Of a stretch of DNA of 64,000 nt, positions 24,781 to 33,624 are shown one piece after another. The notes under the pieces are model-generated. The model saw nothing but the letters and a program-made list of their open reading frames with translations, was not told where the DNA came from and did not search any database. Positions within the stretch are counted from its first letter, which is position 1. Each line of letters starts with the position of its first letter. Source of the DNA: Xylanimonas oleitrophica (lineage in GTDB: Bacteria > Actinomycetota > Actinomycetes > Actinomycetales > Cellulomonadaceae); the NCBI RefSeq assembly GCF_003244315.1, contig NZ_QKWH01000006.1, positions 1 to 64,000 on the forward strand. Reading direction: 5' to 3'. The position numbers were made by a program, and so were the translations under genes.

Positions 24781-25758
24781 ATGAGCGACCCGATCCCGCA
24801 CCGCATCCACGCGCGCCCGGTGCCGCGCCCCGGGCGCTTCCTGGCTGCCGCGGTGGTGCTGGTGCTCGCCGCGATGGTGGTCAACGGCCTGGTCACCAAC
24901 CCGAACTACCGCTGGGACACCGTCTGGCTGTACCTGCGCGACGTCGTCGTGATCCGCGGTGTCATGTGGACGCTCGTGCTGACCTTCGGCTCGATGGCCA
25001 TCGCCGTCGTGCTGGCCGTGCTGCTGGCCGTGATGCGCCGCAGCGACAACCCGGTGATGCGCTGGGTGGCGTGGGCGTACATCTGGTTCTTCCGCGGCAC
25101 CCCCATCTACACCCAGCTCGTGTTCTGGGGCCTGCTCGCGGTGCTCTACCCGCGCCTGAGCCTCGGCATCCCCTTCGGGCCCGAGTTCTTCTCGTTCTCC
25201 ACCCGTGACGTCATCACCGCCTTCTGGGCGGCGCTCATCGGGCTCGCGCTCAACGAGGCCGCCTACCTCGCCGAGATCGTGCGGGCCGGCCTGAGCTCGG
25301 TGGACCCCGGGCAGACGGAGGCCGCCAAGGCGCTGGGCATGAAGGACTCCAAGATCCTGCGTCGCGTGGTGCTGCCCCAGGCCATGCGCGTCATCGTGCC
25401 GCCCACCGGCAACGAGACCATCTCCATGCTGAAGACGACGTCGCTGGTCATCGCGGTGCCGTTCACGCACGACCTGTTCTACGCCACCAACGCCATCGGC
25501 AACCGGCTCTACCAGACCATCCCGCTGCTGGTCATCGCCGCCATCTGGTACCTGCTGATCACGTCCGTGCTCATGGTGGGCCAGCACTACCTCGAGCGGT
25601 ACTACGGCCGAGGGTTCGGCACCGAGACCGGTCGGCGCCGCGCAGGGGGCGGCACCGGCCCGAGCGGCTCCCGCAAGGAGCGCAAGGCCCGCAAGCAGGA
25701 CCTCATCCGCCAGTCCGGCACGACCAAGGACGACCCGTTCCTGGAGGTGACCCCGTGA
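24781..25758 (+). CDS. Polar amino-acid ABC transporter permease (HisM/GlnP type)
   Basis: A 325-residue permease: one N-terminal helix, then the typical five-helix His/Glu/Gln/Arg permease core with [32 protein letters not shown] and the EAA loop ([23 protein letters not shown]) that contacts the ATPase. [13 protein letters not shown] follows. The C-terminal 45 residues are basic and cytoplasmic. An AGGAGG-like Shine-Dalgarno sequence precedes ATG 24781. It overlaps the ATPase gene by 4 bases. Confidence 0.9.
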   Translation: MSDPIPHRIHARPVPRPGRFLAAAVVLVLAAMVVNGLVTNPNYRWDTVWLYLRDVVVIRGVMWTLVLTFGSMAIAVVLAVLLAVMRRSDNPVMRWVAWAYIWFFRGTPIYTQLVFWGLLAVLYPRLSLGIPFGPEFFSFSTRDVITAFWAALIGLALNEAAYLAEIVRAGLSSVDPGQTEAAKALGMKDSKILRRVVLPQAMRVIVPPTGNETISMLKTTSLVIAVPFTHDLFYATNAIGNRLYQTIPLLVIAAIWYLLITSVLMVGQHYLERYYGRGFGTETGRRRAGGGTGPSGSRKERKARKQDLIRQSGTTKDDPFLEVTP

Positions 25759-26567
25759 CGACCACGTCGTCCACCGACGCCGGCACGACCGCCACCCCCA
25801 TGGTCGAGGTCCGCGGCGTCCACAAGGAGTTCGGCCGCGGCGCCGACGCCGTGCACGTGCTGCGGGGCGTCGACCTGACCGTCGCCCGAGGCTCCGTCAC
25901 CGTGGTGCTCGGCCCCTCCGGCTCGGGCAAGTCCACGCTGCTGCGGTGCGTCAACGAGCTCGAGGAGATCACCGCCGGCTCGATCGTCGTCGACGGCGAG
26001 CGCATGGGCTACCGCGAGGACGCCAAGGGCGTGCTGCACCGGCTCCACCCCAAGGTGATCGCCCGCCAGCGCCAGCGCATCGGCATGGTGTTCCAGCGGT
26101 TCCACCTGTTCCCGCACATGACGGCGCTCGAGAACGTCATGGAGGCACCCGTGCAGGTGCGCGGCATGTCGAAGCGCGACGCACGGACCCGGGCGCTGCA
26201 GCTGCTCGAGCGCGTGGGCCTCGGCGACCGCACCGACCACTACCCCGCCCAGCTCTCCGGTGGCCAGCAGCAGCGCGTCGCCATCGCCCGGGCGCTGGCC
26301 ATGGACCCCGAGCTCATGCTGTTCGACGAGCCGACCTCCGCGCTCGACCCCGAGCTCGTGGGGGAGGTGCTCGCTGTCATGAAGGACCTCGCCGCCGACG
26401 GCATGACCATGATCGTGGTGACCCACGAGATCGGGTTCGCCCGCGAGGTGGCCGACCACGTCGTCTTCATGGACCAGGGCGTCATCGTCGAGGAGGGTGC
26501 ACCGGCCCAGGTGATCGACTCCCCCCGCGAGCAGCGCACCCAGGAGTTCCTGGCGCACGTGCTGTAG
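25755..26567 (+). CDS. Polar amino-acid ABC transporter ATP-binding protein (GlnQ/ArtP type)
   Basis: A 270-residue ABC ATPase: Walker [11 protein letters not shown]-loop [22 protein letters not shown], signature [15 protein letters not shown], Walker [15 protein letters not shown] and H-loop [12 protein letters not shown]. The FXLFPHMT...N pattern is that of the amino-acid-import subfamily. It is coupled to the permease by a GTGA overlap and followed by a 20-base-stem terminator. Confidence 0.93.
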   Translation: MTTTSSTDAGTTATPMVEVRGVHKEFGRGADAVHVLRGVDLTVARGSVTVVLGPSGSGKSTLLRCVNELEEITAGSIVVDGERMGYREDAKGVLHRLHPKVIARQRQRIGMVFQRFHLFPHMTALENVMEAPVQVRGMSKRDARTRALQLLERVGLGDRTDHYPAQLSGGQQQRVAIARALAMDPELMLFDEPTSALDPELVGEVLAVMKDLAADGMTMIVVTHEIGFAREVADHVVFMDQGVIVEEGAPAQVIDSPREQRTQEFLAHVL

Positions 26568-26588
26568 CCGCTGCCGTGTTCGGCGCTC

Positions 26589-26631
26589 GAGCCGTGCGCC
26601 CCACCTCCGCCGGAGGTGGGGCGCACGGCTC
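26589..26631 (+). terminator. Strong terminator of the polar amino-acid ABC operon
   Basis: A perfect 20-base stem (26589-26608 with 26612-26631) has a 3-base loop and starts 22 bases after the stop. Confidence 0.85.
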
Positions 26632-26714
26632 TTCGTCGGTGCGTGCAGCGCGAGGCGTGGACCGTGCGACGCCGTCGCCCTAGCCTGGCTGCCAGACGGT
26701 GACCGGGAGGGCCT

Positions 26715-27443
26715 GTGAGGCGGTGGACGGCATGGTGGGGCGGCGTGACCGCTCTGCTCCTGGTCCTCTGGGCCGTGATCGCGTTCACGCCCGCCCGGCC
26801 CCCGGACACCACCGTCCGAGCGGTGGCGGCCGCTGTCGCCGGGGATGACGGTGGCGAGGTCCGGTACGAGGGTCGTATCGAGAGGGACGACCACGCGCAC
26901 GGCGAGGCGTTCGGGCACGTGACGATCGTTCGTCCGGAGCGGTCCGACCTGATCGTGCGGCTGCCGTCGGCGACGCCGACCACGCAGGTCGTGCGCGTCC
27001 AGCACGCCGTGCCCGCCGGGTGGACCGTGCACGACCTGCTCGACCTGCGCTTCGCCGTGCCGTCCGACTGGGTCGTGGGCCCGGCCCGCGTCCACGGTGG
27101 TGACGACGTCCTCGCACGCAACCCCGCCGCCGTCGCCGGGCCCGCCGCCGACGCCGCCCGCGTGCGGGTCCAGGTCTGGCCAGGGCGCCAGGCAGAGCAA
27201 CGGCTCGCCGGGGCGGAGCACCGGCCGTTCGAGATGCCCGGTGCGGCGACAGCCTCCCTCGCGTGGGCCGAGGCAGACACCCCGCGCGGGCGTGTGCTCA
27301 GCGCGCGGATGATGGCAGAACGCACCGAGGGTGGCGCCGTGTACGTCGTGTGGATCGACGTGCCCGCCCAGCCCGCCCCGGACGGGACGCTGCGCGGACA
27401 CCGGATGCTGAACCAGGTCCTCGGCAGCCTGCACTTGCGGTGA
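26715..27443 (+). CDS. Membrane-anchored extracytoplasmic protein of unknown function
   Basis: A 242-residue protein I do not recognise. A single N-terminal membrane helix (residues 9-24, ALLLVLWAVIAF) is followed by a secreted domain with two short copies of an AVPAGW / AVPSDWVV pattern and a late WIDVPAQPAPDGTLRGHRMLNQVLGSLHL. A very similar pattern (LAVPAGWTYSDRTDE ... ILRGVMGSVRF) closes the larger protein at 28128-29540, so the two may share a fold related to PsbP/DUF1795-like domains. GTG 26715 has GGGAGG upstream. A promoter TGGACC-N17-TAGCCT (26658-26686) is plausible. Confidence 0.65.
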   Translation: MRRWTAWWGGVTALLLVLWAVIAFTPARPPDTTVRAVAAAVAGDDGGEVRYEGRIERDDHAHGEAFGHVTIVRPERSDLIVRLPSATPTTQVVRVQHAVPAGWTVHDLLDLRFAVPSDWVVGPARVHGGDDVLARNPAAVAGPAADAARVRVQVWPGRQAEQRLAGAEHRPFEMPGAATASLAWAEADTPRGRVLSARMMAERTEGGAVYVVWIDVPAQPAPDGTLRGHRMLNQVLGSLHLR

Positions 27444-27470
27444 CCACCTGGCAACCGCCCCGAGAAAGGT

Positions 27471-27499
27471 GGAACCTCCCGGGCCGTCCGCTGCGTCTG
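27471..27499 (+). promoter_or_regulatory. ECF-type promoter upstream of the sigma factor gene
   Basis: GGAACCT (27471-27477) and CGTCTG (27494-27499) are separated by 16 bases, matching the common ECF -35 (GGAAC) and -10 (CGTC) pair. It lies 48 bases before the sigma factor start and suggests autoregulation. Confidence 0.6.
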
Positions 27500-27546
27500 A
27501 GGGGCGTGACCGACTCCAGGACCTCACCGCCGCACCGGCGGGACGC

Positions 27547-28131
27547 GTGAGCGGCGTCGCGGTGCCTGCGGACGACGTGCGCGTCGTCGTCGCGCAGACC
27601 ACCGCCGTCGAACGCTTCACCGCCTTCGCCACCACCAGCACACCCGCCCTCTTCCGCATCGCGTACCTGCTGTGCGGGGACGAGCACCGGGCCCACGACC
27701 TGGTGCAGCTCGCCCTCGAGCGCACGTACCGGGCGTGGGGCCGGGTCGAGCACGGCGACCCCTTCGCCTACGCGCGCCGCGTCATCGCCACGGCGCGCGT
27801 CGACACCTGGCGGCGCACCCGCCGCGAGGTGCTCGCCGAGCCAGGCACGCTGCCCGACGGCGAAGGAGCGGGGCCGCGCACGCCCGACGCCGGCACCGCG
27901 CTCGCCGAGCGCGACCGGGTCGTGCGGGCGCTGCTCGCCCTGCCCGTCAAGCAGCGGCGCGTGGTGCTGCTGCGCTACCTGCTCGACAGGTCGGAGGCCG
28001 AGACCGCCGAAGAGCTCGGCATGGCCCTCGGGTCGGTCAAGTCCACCAGTGCCCGCGCGCTCGCGCGGCTGCGCACGCTGCTCGTGCCCGACGGCGGCGC
28101 CGCCGCGAGCTCCCAGGGGGAGAACCGATGA
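27547..28131 (+). CDS. SigE-family ECF RNA polymerase sigma factor
   Basis: The 194-residue sigma factor has region 2 (ALFRIAYLLCGDEHRAHDLVQLALERTYRAWGRVEHGDPFAYARRVIATARVDTWRR) and region 4 (LLALPVKQRRVVLLRYLLDRSEAETAEELGMALGSVKSTSARALARLR). This is the SigE-family pattern common in actinobacteria. I chose GTG 27547 because the ECF-type promoter just upstream would put the transcript start near 27505, excluding the GTG at 27469. ATGA overlap joins it to the membrane partner at 28128, the usual sigma/anti-sigma gene arrangement. Confidence 0.87.
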   Translation: MSGVAVPADDVRVVVAQTTAVERFTAFATTSTPALFRIAYLLCGDEHRAHDLVQLALERTYRAWGRVEHGDPFAYARRVIATARVDTWRRTRREVLAEPGTLPDGEGAGPRTPDAGTALAERDRVVRALLALPVKQRRVVLLRYLLDRSEAETAEELGMALGSVKSTSARALARLRTLLVPDGGAAASSQGENR

Positions 28132-29540
28132 CCCGTGACCATGAGGACCTCGACCTGACGACCACGGCGGAGGAGGAGAGCACCGTGGTGGTGCTCCTGC
28201 GGTCCGCCGTCGACGGCGTGGAGCACCCGCCCGCCCCCGACGGCGCGGCGCTCGCCCACAGCGCGGTGCGCCGGGTGCGGGCGCGACGCGCGCTCCTCAC
28301 CGCAGGCGTCGGGACCGCTGCCGCCACCGCCGTCGTCGTCACCACGGCGCTCACGGGGCCGTGGGACGCACCGCCCGGACCGGTCGCCTCGGCCCCGGCG
28401 ACCCCGGCGGCCCCGGCGGCCTCGGCTCCTGCGGCCTCCGCCGCACCGGCGCAGGAGGAGCCGGCCCCCGAGCCGACCTACCTCCCGGTCGGCGACGGAG
28501 AGCTGCCGCTCCTGCCCGGTGTCGAGCACGGCGCCGTCGACCTGGAGCACTCCGAGTACCGGATCGAGGGCGGCCTCGTCTACACCATGCCGCGCGGAGG
28601 CCGTTGGGTGCTGCGCGACGTCGACACGGTGGACGCATCGAGCACCCCGCCGTCGATGGTCTGGGACGTCTCCACGCAGACGGAGTGGGCCCAGGGGGCC
28701 GCCTACCCGGAGGAAGAGTTCGAGGCCACCCCGATGGCCGGCAGCAAGGCGACCATCAGGCTCGACGTCGCTGCCGACGCCGCATCCTGGCAGGTGCCCG
28801 ACCGCGACTCCGGTGCCTGGACCGTGGACGTGCCCGGTGCCGACCTCGTGGTCGTGACCCGCGGCCCTGCCGAGGAGCCCGGGCTCGCCCGGTGGGACGC
28901 CCAGGTGCGGCGCGGCGACTCCGGCTGGACCATCCGGATGGACTTCACCGACGACGAGGTCGGCGACCGGGTCGCCGCCGAGTTCCTCGGCAACCTGTGG
29001 TTCCAGGACGACGGACCGCCGGAGTGGTTCGTGCCCACGCACGAGTTCCCGGTCGTCGACGGCATCGTGCACGGCGTGCCCGAGGGGTGGCAGGAGGTCT
29101 CCCTCGGCGAGGTGACCCTCGCCGTGCCCGCAGGCTGGACCTACAGCGACCGGACGGACGAGTACCAGCGGCACTCCCTCTGGGAGGGGGACGTCGCCAC
29201 GTCCGGGTTCCGCCTCTCTGACGGCACCACGGAGGACGTGCGGTGGAGCGTGCTCGTATCCCTCGCGACGCGCGGACCGAGCAACGACGTGCCCGGAGTG
29301 CCGGTGTGGCTCGGGCCCCAGCCCCAGACGCTGCAGGTGCCGGGCGCCGACTTCGCCGAGGCCGACACCACCCTCGGCCCGTTCTACGCGGACAGGTCGG
29401 TCCGGTCCTACTGGACCACGATCGAGCTGCACCAGGCGGGGCCGAAGGGGCGCAACGCCTCGGTGTACATCTCGGTCCCGGCCGACGAGGAGGGGCTCGA
29501 GATCCTGCGGGGCGTCATGGGGTCCGTCCGGTTCCCCTGA
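28128..29540 (+). CDS. Single-pass membrane protein coupled to the SigE-type sigma factor, putative anti-sigma factor
   Basis: A 470-residue protein. A 60-residue acidic cytoplasmic N-terminus (DLTTTAEEESTVVVLLRSAVDGVEHPPAPD...AVRRVRARR) is followed by one membrane helix (about 62-83), an Ala/Pro linker and two secreted beta-rich segments. The last (LGEVTLAVPAGWTYSDR...ILRGVMGSVRFP) resembles the protein at 26715-27443. Position, overlap and topology fit an anti-sigma factor that binds its sigma inside and senses an envelope signal outside, but there is no zinc-finger (ZAS) motif. GGGGGAG precedes ATG 28128. Confidence 0.7.
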   Translation: MTRDHEDLDLTTTAEEESTVVVLLRSAVDGVEHPPAPDGAALAHSAVRRVRARRALLTAGVGTAAATAVVVTTALTGPWDAPPGPVASAPATPAAPAASAPAASAAPAQEEPAPEPTYLPVGDGELPLLPGVEHGAVDLEHSEYRIEGGLVYTMPRGGRWVLRDVDTVDASSTPPSMVWDVSTQTEWAQGAAYPEEEFEATPMAGSKATIRLDVAADAASWQVPDRDSGAWTVDVPGADLVVVTRGPAEEPGLARWDAQVRRGDSGWTIRMDFTDDEVGDRVAAEFLGNLWFQDDGPPEWFVPTHEFPVVDGIVHGVPEGWQEVSLGEVTLAVPAGWTYSDRTDEYQRHSLWEGDVATSGFRLSDGTTEDVRWSVLVSLATRGPSNDVPGVPVWLGPQPQTLQVPGADFAEADTTLGPFYADRSVRSYWTTIELHQAGPKGRNASVYISVPADEEGLEILRGVMGSVRFP

Positions 29541-29555
29541 CCTGCGTCCCCGTCC

Positions 29556-29602
29556 GGACCGTCAGGTGTGGGCGAGCCGTGCTCGCCCACACCTGACGGT
29601 CC
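29556..29602. terminator. Bidirectional terminator, 22-base perfect stem
   Basis: Arms 29556-29577 and 29581-29602 pair perfectly around a 3-base loop, between the convergent sigma-partner gene and the excalibur gene. Confidence 0.85.
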
Positions 29603-29650
29603 TTGGTGGTCTCTGGCCGCCCGGAGGCCGGGTGCTCCCCAGCGAGGCGG

Positions 29651-30868
29651 TCAGTCGCAGGCCACCCCGTCACCGTCCCGGTCGAGCCAGCGGGAGTACG
29701 CCGGGTCGCCCTCACGCACCGGGGTGGGGATCCCGGCGTCACGCACCTGCCGGCACGAGAGGTACGGGCCGCCCTGCCCGTTGCCCTGCCCGTTGCCCTG
29801 GTTGCTTCCCTGGTTGCCGCCCTGGCTGCCACCCGGCCAGTCGTTGCCGCTGTTCTGCTGCTCGCGCCTGCGGCTCTCCTCCGCCTGCTTCTTGGCCGAC
29901 TCCAGCTCCTGACGCTGGGTCGCCAGCGCCGCCTCCTGCGCGGCCGCCTCCGACTCGCGCGCCGCGATCTCGGCCTCCTTCGCCTGGAGCGCCTCCCGTT
30001 CCTCCTGGAGCTGTTCCTGCAGCCGGGTCAGCTCCGTGCGCTCCTGTGCCACCTCTTCCTGTGCGTTCCGGGCGTCCACCGCTGCCTGGCTCGCATCGGC
30101 CGTGCGACCCACCGACACCACGACGCCCAGGATGATCCCGAGAGCCAGGCAGGCCGCCGCGACGCCGATCACGAGCGGCTGCGCCGGGGCCCTGCCAGGC
30201 CGCCGGGGAGCCGCCTCCGCACGTGCCGCACCCGCCCGCACGGCTGGGGTGCCTGCCACCGGGGTGCCGGCCGCGCCCGCAGGCGCATGGGCTGCACCCG
30301 GGGTGTGCGCTGCACCCCGAGGCGTGTGCGCGGGGCCGGTCGGCACCGCAGGGCCCAGCGGCACGGCAGCGCCCTGTCGGGCCATGCTCTGGGTGCGGTG
30401 CGGCTCCGCCGGGGGAGCGGCCGCAGGAGCGGGCATCACAGGTGGGCCGCCCACCACCGTCGGGGCCTGCGGAGGTGCCGGCGGAAGGTGCGTGGTGGCG
30501 CCCGGGTCGCCGTACCCGTACGCGTGACCGACGGTGGTGGCACCCGGGTCGCCGTACCCGTACCCCACCACCGTGGCGCCCGGGTCCTGCGCCGGTGGCA
30601 GCACGGAGGTCGCCCCGGGCGCCGCGGTGCTCCCCGTGGAGGGCGGCACCGGTGCGAGCACGCTCGTACGCTCGGACGGGTCCTCGGGGCGCGGGGCAGC
30701 GACCGTCGCGACCGTCGTCGCCTCGGCGCTCACCGGCGCCGGGTCGTCCACCCAGTACTCCCAGCCGGCCGGCGCCGGGGGCCAGGACGGGTCAGGGGAC
30801 CATCCGGGCTCGGGCCGGAACCCGGCAGGAACCTGCCAGCCGGGCGGAGGGTTGAAGCGGGCGGCCAT
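29651..30868 (-). CDS. Membrane-anchored coiled-coil protein with C-terminal excalibur calcium-binding domain
   Basis: A 405-residue protein. A Trp/Pro-rich cytoplasmic start (PPPGWQVPAGFRPEPGWSPDPSWPPAPAGWEYW) of the kind common in actinobacteria is followed by a Pro/Ala/Gly region with three DPGAT repeats. One membrane helix (about 245-268) precedes a strong coiled coil (VDARNAQEEVAQERTELTRLQEQLQEEREALQAKEAE...). The C-terminus is an excalibur domain: CRQVRDAGIPTPVREGDPAYSRWLDRDGDGVACD, with the DRDGDG calcium loop closed by Cys residues. It is probably exposed in the cell wall. The start is ATG 30868 with GGAG upstream. Confidence 0.82.
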   Translation of the reverse strand: MAARFNPPPGWQVPAGFRPEPGWSPDPSWPPAPAGWEYWVDDPAPVSAEATTVATVAAPRPEDPSERTSVLAPVPPSTGSTAAPGATSVLPPAQDPGATVVGYGYGDPGATTVGHAYGYGDPGATTHLPPAPPQAPTVVGGPPVMPAPAAAPPAEPHRTQSMARQGAAVPLGPAVPTGPAHTPRGAAHTPGAAHAPAGAAGTPVAGTPAVRAGAARAEAAPRRPGRAPAQPLVIGVAAACLALGIILGVVVSVGRTADASQAAVDARNAQEEVAQERTELTRLQEQLQEEREALQAKEAEIAARESEAAAQEAALATQRQELESAKKQAEESRRREQQNSGNDWPGGSQGGNQGSNQGNGQGNGQGGPYLSCRQVRDAGIPTPVREGDPAYSRWLDRDGDGVACD

Positions 30869-30973
30869 CCGTACTCCTTCGATCGGGGCGGCGCCCACTA
30901 TGGCCGAGTCGTACGGGTCAGGTCCAGATACGTCCGGATTCGTCCCCGTCTCCGCAGGTCGTGGTGGTGCGGC

Positions 30974-31729
30974 TCAGAAGTCGCCACCCCCGAAGTCGCC
31001 GCCGAACCCACCGCCGTCGCCGCCCCCACCGAAGAGGTCCCCGAAGAAGCCGCCGCCCGAGTCTCCGGCGGCGTCCGCACCGTCGGCACCGGCAGCCTCA
31101 GCACCACCGGCGTCCGCACCGGGGTCCTCGGCACCGGCGTCGCCGGCGAAGTCCTGGCCCGGGTCGCCGAACGCAGGACCGAACAGCATGTTGGCCACCG
31201 CCGAGCCGATCACCACACCGGCGACCGTGCCCAGCAGGCTGGAGCCCACCATCGAGCCGAACCCTGGCGCGCTGCCGGCGCCCGGCCGCCCGCGGAACGT
31301 CTGCTCCAGGGTGCCCGGGTTGCGCATCTCGGCGCGTGTGGCCATCCGGGCGAGCGACTGGGGGTCGTCGGAGCCCCCGCGCTCCTGAGGGGGGAGGGTG
31401 GAGCCCAGCTCGGCGAGCACCTGGCGGCGCTGGTCCGGCGTCAACCGGGCGAACGCCTCCGCGTGGGCCTGCTCGACGGCGTCCGGCGGTGCCGTGCGCA
31501 GCAGGTACCGGTAGCGCTCGATCGCGACGTCGTCGGCGCTGCGACCGGCGGCCGTGCTCGCGGACGGGGCGGAGGCAGGTGCCCCGGCGGGCTGCTGCCC
31601 CGGGGTGGTGCCGTAGCCGGGCTTGCCCGGCGAGTAGCCCTGCGACGGGTAGCCGCCGGACTGGTAGGGGGCGTTGCCGTAGTCGCGGTCGCGCGGCTCA
31701 CGGCCGAGCAGTCGGTCGAGGAATCCCAT
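30974..31729 (-). CDS. Conserved hypothetical protein with Gly-rich C-terminus
   Basis: A 251-residue protein beginning MGFLDRLLGRE. A Tyr/Gly/Pro-rich stretch is followed by a helical block (ADDVAIERYRYLLRTAPPDAVEQAHAEAFARLTPDQRRQVLAELGSTLPPQER). A hydrophobic segment (GFGSMVGSSLLGTVAGVVIGSAVANMLFG) may be a glycine-zipper membrane helix, and the tail is rich in Gly, Asp and Phe. The central block is widespread in actinobacteria; some entries call it a cation-transporting ATPase without visible basis. I assign no function. The Gly/Phe tail suggests self-association. Confidence 0.72.
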   Translation of the reverse strand: MGFLDRLLGREPRDRDYGNAPYQSGGYPSQGYSPGKPGYGTTPGQQPAGAPASAPSASTAAGRSADDVAIERYRYLLRTAPPDAVEQAHAEAFARLTPDQRRQVLAELGSTLPPQERGGSDDPQSLARMATRAEMRNPGTLEQTFRGRPGAGSAPGFGSMVGSSLLGTVAGVVIGSAVANMLFGPAFGDPGQDFAGDAGAEDPGADAGGAEAAGADGADAAGDSGGGFFGDLFGGGGDGGGFGGDFGGGDF

Positions 31730-31898
31730 GACCGTCCAACGAGGTACCGCGAGGTGCGGTTCCCGCCCGTCTTCCCGCGCCCGCCCTTCCGTCGGCGCCA
31801 TAGCCATCGTGTGTCACCAGCCGCCGGGTGTGGTCGGCGGTCGCGCGCCGTCGGCGCGGGGCGGGCCGTGCGGTCGCGCGGCGGGCGTCGTCGGACGA

Positions 31899-31934
31899 CG
31901 AAGGCCGGCCACCCCGAGGGGAGACCGGCCTTCG
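31899..31934 (-). terminator. Terminator of the cold-shock gene
   Basis: A 10-base perfect stem (31899-31908 with 31925-31934) has a loop that itself contains a CCCC/GGGG mini-hairpin, about 45 bases beyond the csp stop codon. Confidence 0.65.
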
Positions 31935-31979
31935 CGAGATCACGCGACCCGCGGGCGTCAGCCCACGGTCAGGCGAGGA

Positions 31980-32183
31980 TCAGAGGGGGCGGATGTTCTC
32001 CGCCTGCAGGCCCTTGGGGCCCTGCGCGGTGTCGAACTCGACGCGCTGGCCCTCCTCGAGCGAGCGGTAGCCGCTCGACTGGATGGCGGAGTAGTGGGCG
32101 AAGACGTCCTGCGAGCCGTCCTCGGGGGCGATGAAGCCGTAGCCCTTCTCCGCGTTGAACCACTTCACGGTTCCAGTAGCCAT
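31980..32183 (-). CDS. CspA-family cold-shock protein
   Basis: A 67-residue single cold-shock domain with RNP1 GYGFIAP and RNP2 VFAHYSAI, binding single-stranded RNA and DNA as an RNA chaperone. It has full family length. AAGGAG precedes ATG 32183. The 5' side is less GC-rich than the rest of the window, which fits the long structured leader of cold-shock mRNAs. It is divergent from the aldo/keto reductase gene. Confidence 0.95.
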   Translation of the reverse strand: MATGTVKWFNAEKGYGFIAPEDGSQDVFAHYSAIQSSGYRSLEEGQRVEFDTAQGPKGLQAENIRPL

Positions 32184-32519
32184 GTCTTGCTCTCCTTCAA
32201 GAGTGACGACCCCGACTTCCGAGGTCGACCTATTACTGTGTTCGTCGTCAACTCTTGGTAGAACAAGGTTCGTCGTCGGTTGCGCACATCTTCTGCGCGA
32301 CCGTTGACGCAGGACGGGAACCGTCCGGGACAAGCGAGGCACTGCAACGGTGCACAACGCTACGCGACCTGCGAGCGCGGCGCTACCCCTCGTGCGTCAC
32401 GTCCTCGCCTCCCGGTGGCCGGTCGAGGGGTCCGCCGAGGTGGTCGTGCGCCGGGCCAGGCCCTCTCCGGCCTGCTCTCCGGGCTGGCGAACGGTGCCGT
32501 GGGCCGGAAGTCTGGTGCC
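32184..32519. other. Divergent intergenic region of csp and the aldo/keto reductase gene
   Basis: 336 bases without a gene. The csp-proximal part (32184-32300) is relatively AT-rich and includes a minus-strand TTGACG (32246-32251) that could be a -35, but I could not place a convincing -10. The part near the reductase gene is ordinary GC-rich sequence with no Shine-Dalgarno sequence before its ATG. Confidence 0.4.
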
Positions 32520-33374
32520 ATGACCGATCCCAGCACCGTCCCCACCCTGACCATCGCCGACGGCGTCGAGATCCCCCAGGTCGGGCTCGGCGTGTTCCAG
32601 GTGCCCGACGTCGAGACGGAGGCCAACGTGGCCTCGGCGCTCGATCTGGGCTATCGGCACGTGGACACCGCTGCCGGGTACTACAACGAGGCCGGTGTGG
32701 GCGCGGCTCTCGCGAAGAGCGGGCTCGCGCGGGAGCAGTACTTCGTGACGACGAAGCTGCGCAACGGCGACCAGGGCCGCCAGTCGGCGCTCGAGGCGTT
32801 CGAGGCGTCGCGTGCCGCGCTGGGTCTGGACGTCGTGGACCTGTACCTCGTCCACTGGCCGGTGCCCTCCCAGGACCGCTACGTGGAGACGTGGCACGCC
32901 TTCGAGGACCTGCGGCAGGCGGGCAAGGTGCGGGCGATCGGCGTGAGCAACTTCCTCCCCGAGCACCTGGAGCGGCTCGTGGAGGAGACCGGCATCGTGC
33001 CGGCGGTGAACCAGATCGAGGTGCACCCCACGTTCCAGCAGCCGCAGACGCAGGAGCGTTGCCGTGAGCTGGGCATCGTCGTCGAGGCGTACTCGCCGCT
33101 GGGGCAGGGTGCGGACCTGGACGCTCCCGCGGTGACGGCGATCGCTGCCGAGCTGGGCGTGACGCCGGCGCAGGTGGTGCTGCGCTGGCACCTGCAGCAG
33201 GGGCGTGTGGTGATCCCGAAGTCGAGCTCGGCGGAGCGGCAGGCCACCAACATCGACCTGTTCTCGTTCGAGCTGACCGAGGAGCAGGTGGCGCAGGTGG
33301 ACGCGCTGGAGCGGGGCGAGGAGGGGCGCATCGGTGCGGACCCGCGCACCGCGGCGTTCACGCAGTACCGCTGA
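32520..33374 (+). CDS. Aldo/keto reductase
   Basis: A 284-residue AKR with the complete catalytic tetrad Asp49, Tyr54, Lys79 and His112. The signatures are GYRHVDTAAGYYNEAGVG, DLYLVHWPVP, IGVSNFLPEHLERL and VIPKSSSAERQATNIDLFSFELT, the last binding the 2'-phosphate of NADPH. It resembles the 2,5-diketo-D-gluconate reductase group. The physiological substrate (aldehydes or ketones) is unknown. The start is ATG 32520 by alignment. Confidence 0.93.
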   Translation: MTDPSTVPTLTIADGVEIPQVGLGVFQVPDVETEANVASALDLGYRHVDTAAGYYNEAGVGAALAKSGLAREQYFVTTKLRNGDQGRQSALEAFEASRAALGLDVVDLYLVHWPVPSQDRYVETWHAFEDLRQAGKVRAIGVSNFLPEHLERLVEETGIVPAVNQIEVHPTFQQPQTQERCRELGIVVEAYSPLGQGADLDAPAVTAIAAELGVTPAQVVLRWHLQQGRVVIPKSSSAERQATNIDLFSFELTEEQVAQVDALERGEEGRIGADPRTAAFTQYR

Positions 33375-33492
33375 GCCGACCGTCCCCCGCGCTCCGCAGG
33401 GGGAGGAGCGCGAGGGACGTGACGCCCGACGGCGGCCAGGGGGTGCCGCCGTCGGGCGTGCAGGGGGGCGTGGACCATCATGCGAGAGCCAG

Positions 33493-33557
33493 GTCACGGT
33501 CTTGTCACGATGTCGCTCATGTGACAGCGATGACACATACCCGTCACATCTGGTGAC
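33493..33557 (+). promoter_or_regulatory. GlnR/MtrA-like box array upstream of the branched-chain amino-acid binding-protein gene
   Basis: Pentamers spaced on an 11-base helical repeat: GTCAC at 33493 and 33504, then GTGAC at 33521, GACAC at 33532 and GTCAC at 33543, with a last GTGAC at 33553. The pattern GTnAC-N6-G(A)nAC-N6 is the layout of actinobacterial GlnR (and MtrA) sites. The triple GTGAC-N6-GACAC-N6-GTCAC recurs at 39838-39864 upstream of the matching permease operon. Confidence 0.6.
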
Positions 33558-33624
33558 TACGTTCAGCGCCACTACATGCGGCATTCGCCGTATGGACATC
33601 ACGTCCCGCCCGAAGGGGAACAGC

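Noticed and set aside
27469-27549. Upstream GTG (27469) as start of the SigE-type sigma factor
   Set aside because: The ECF-type promoter at 27471-27499 would start transcription downstream of it, and the extra 26 residues lack family similarity.
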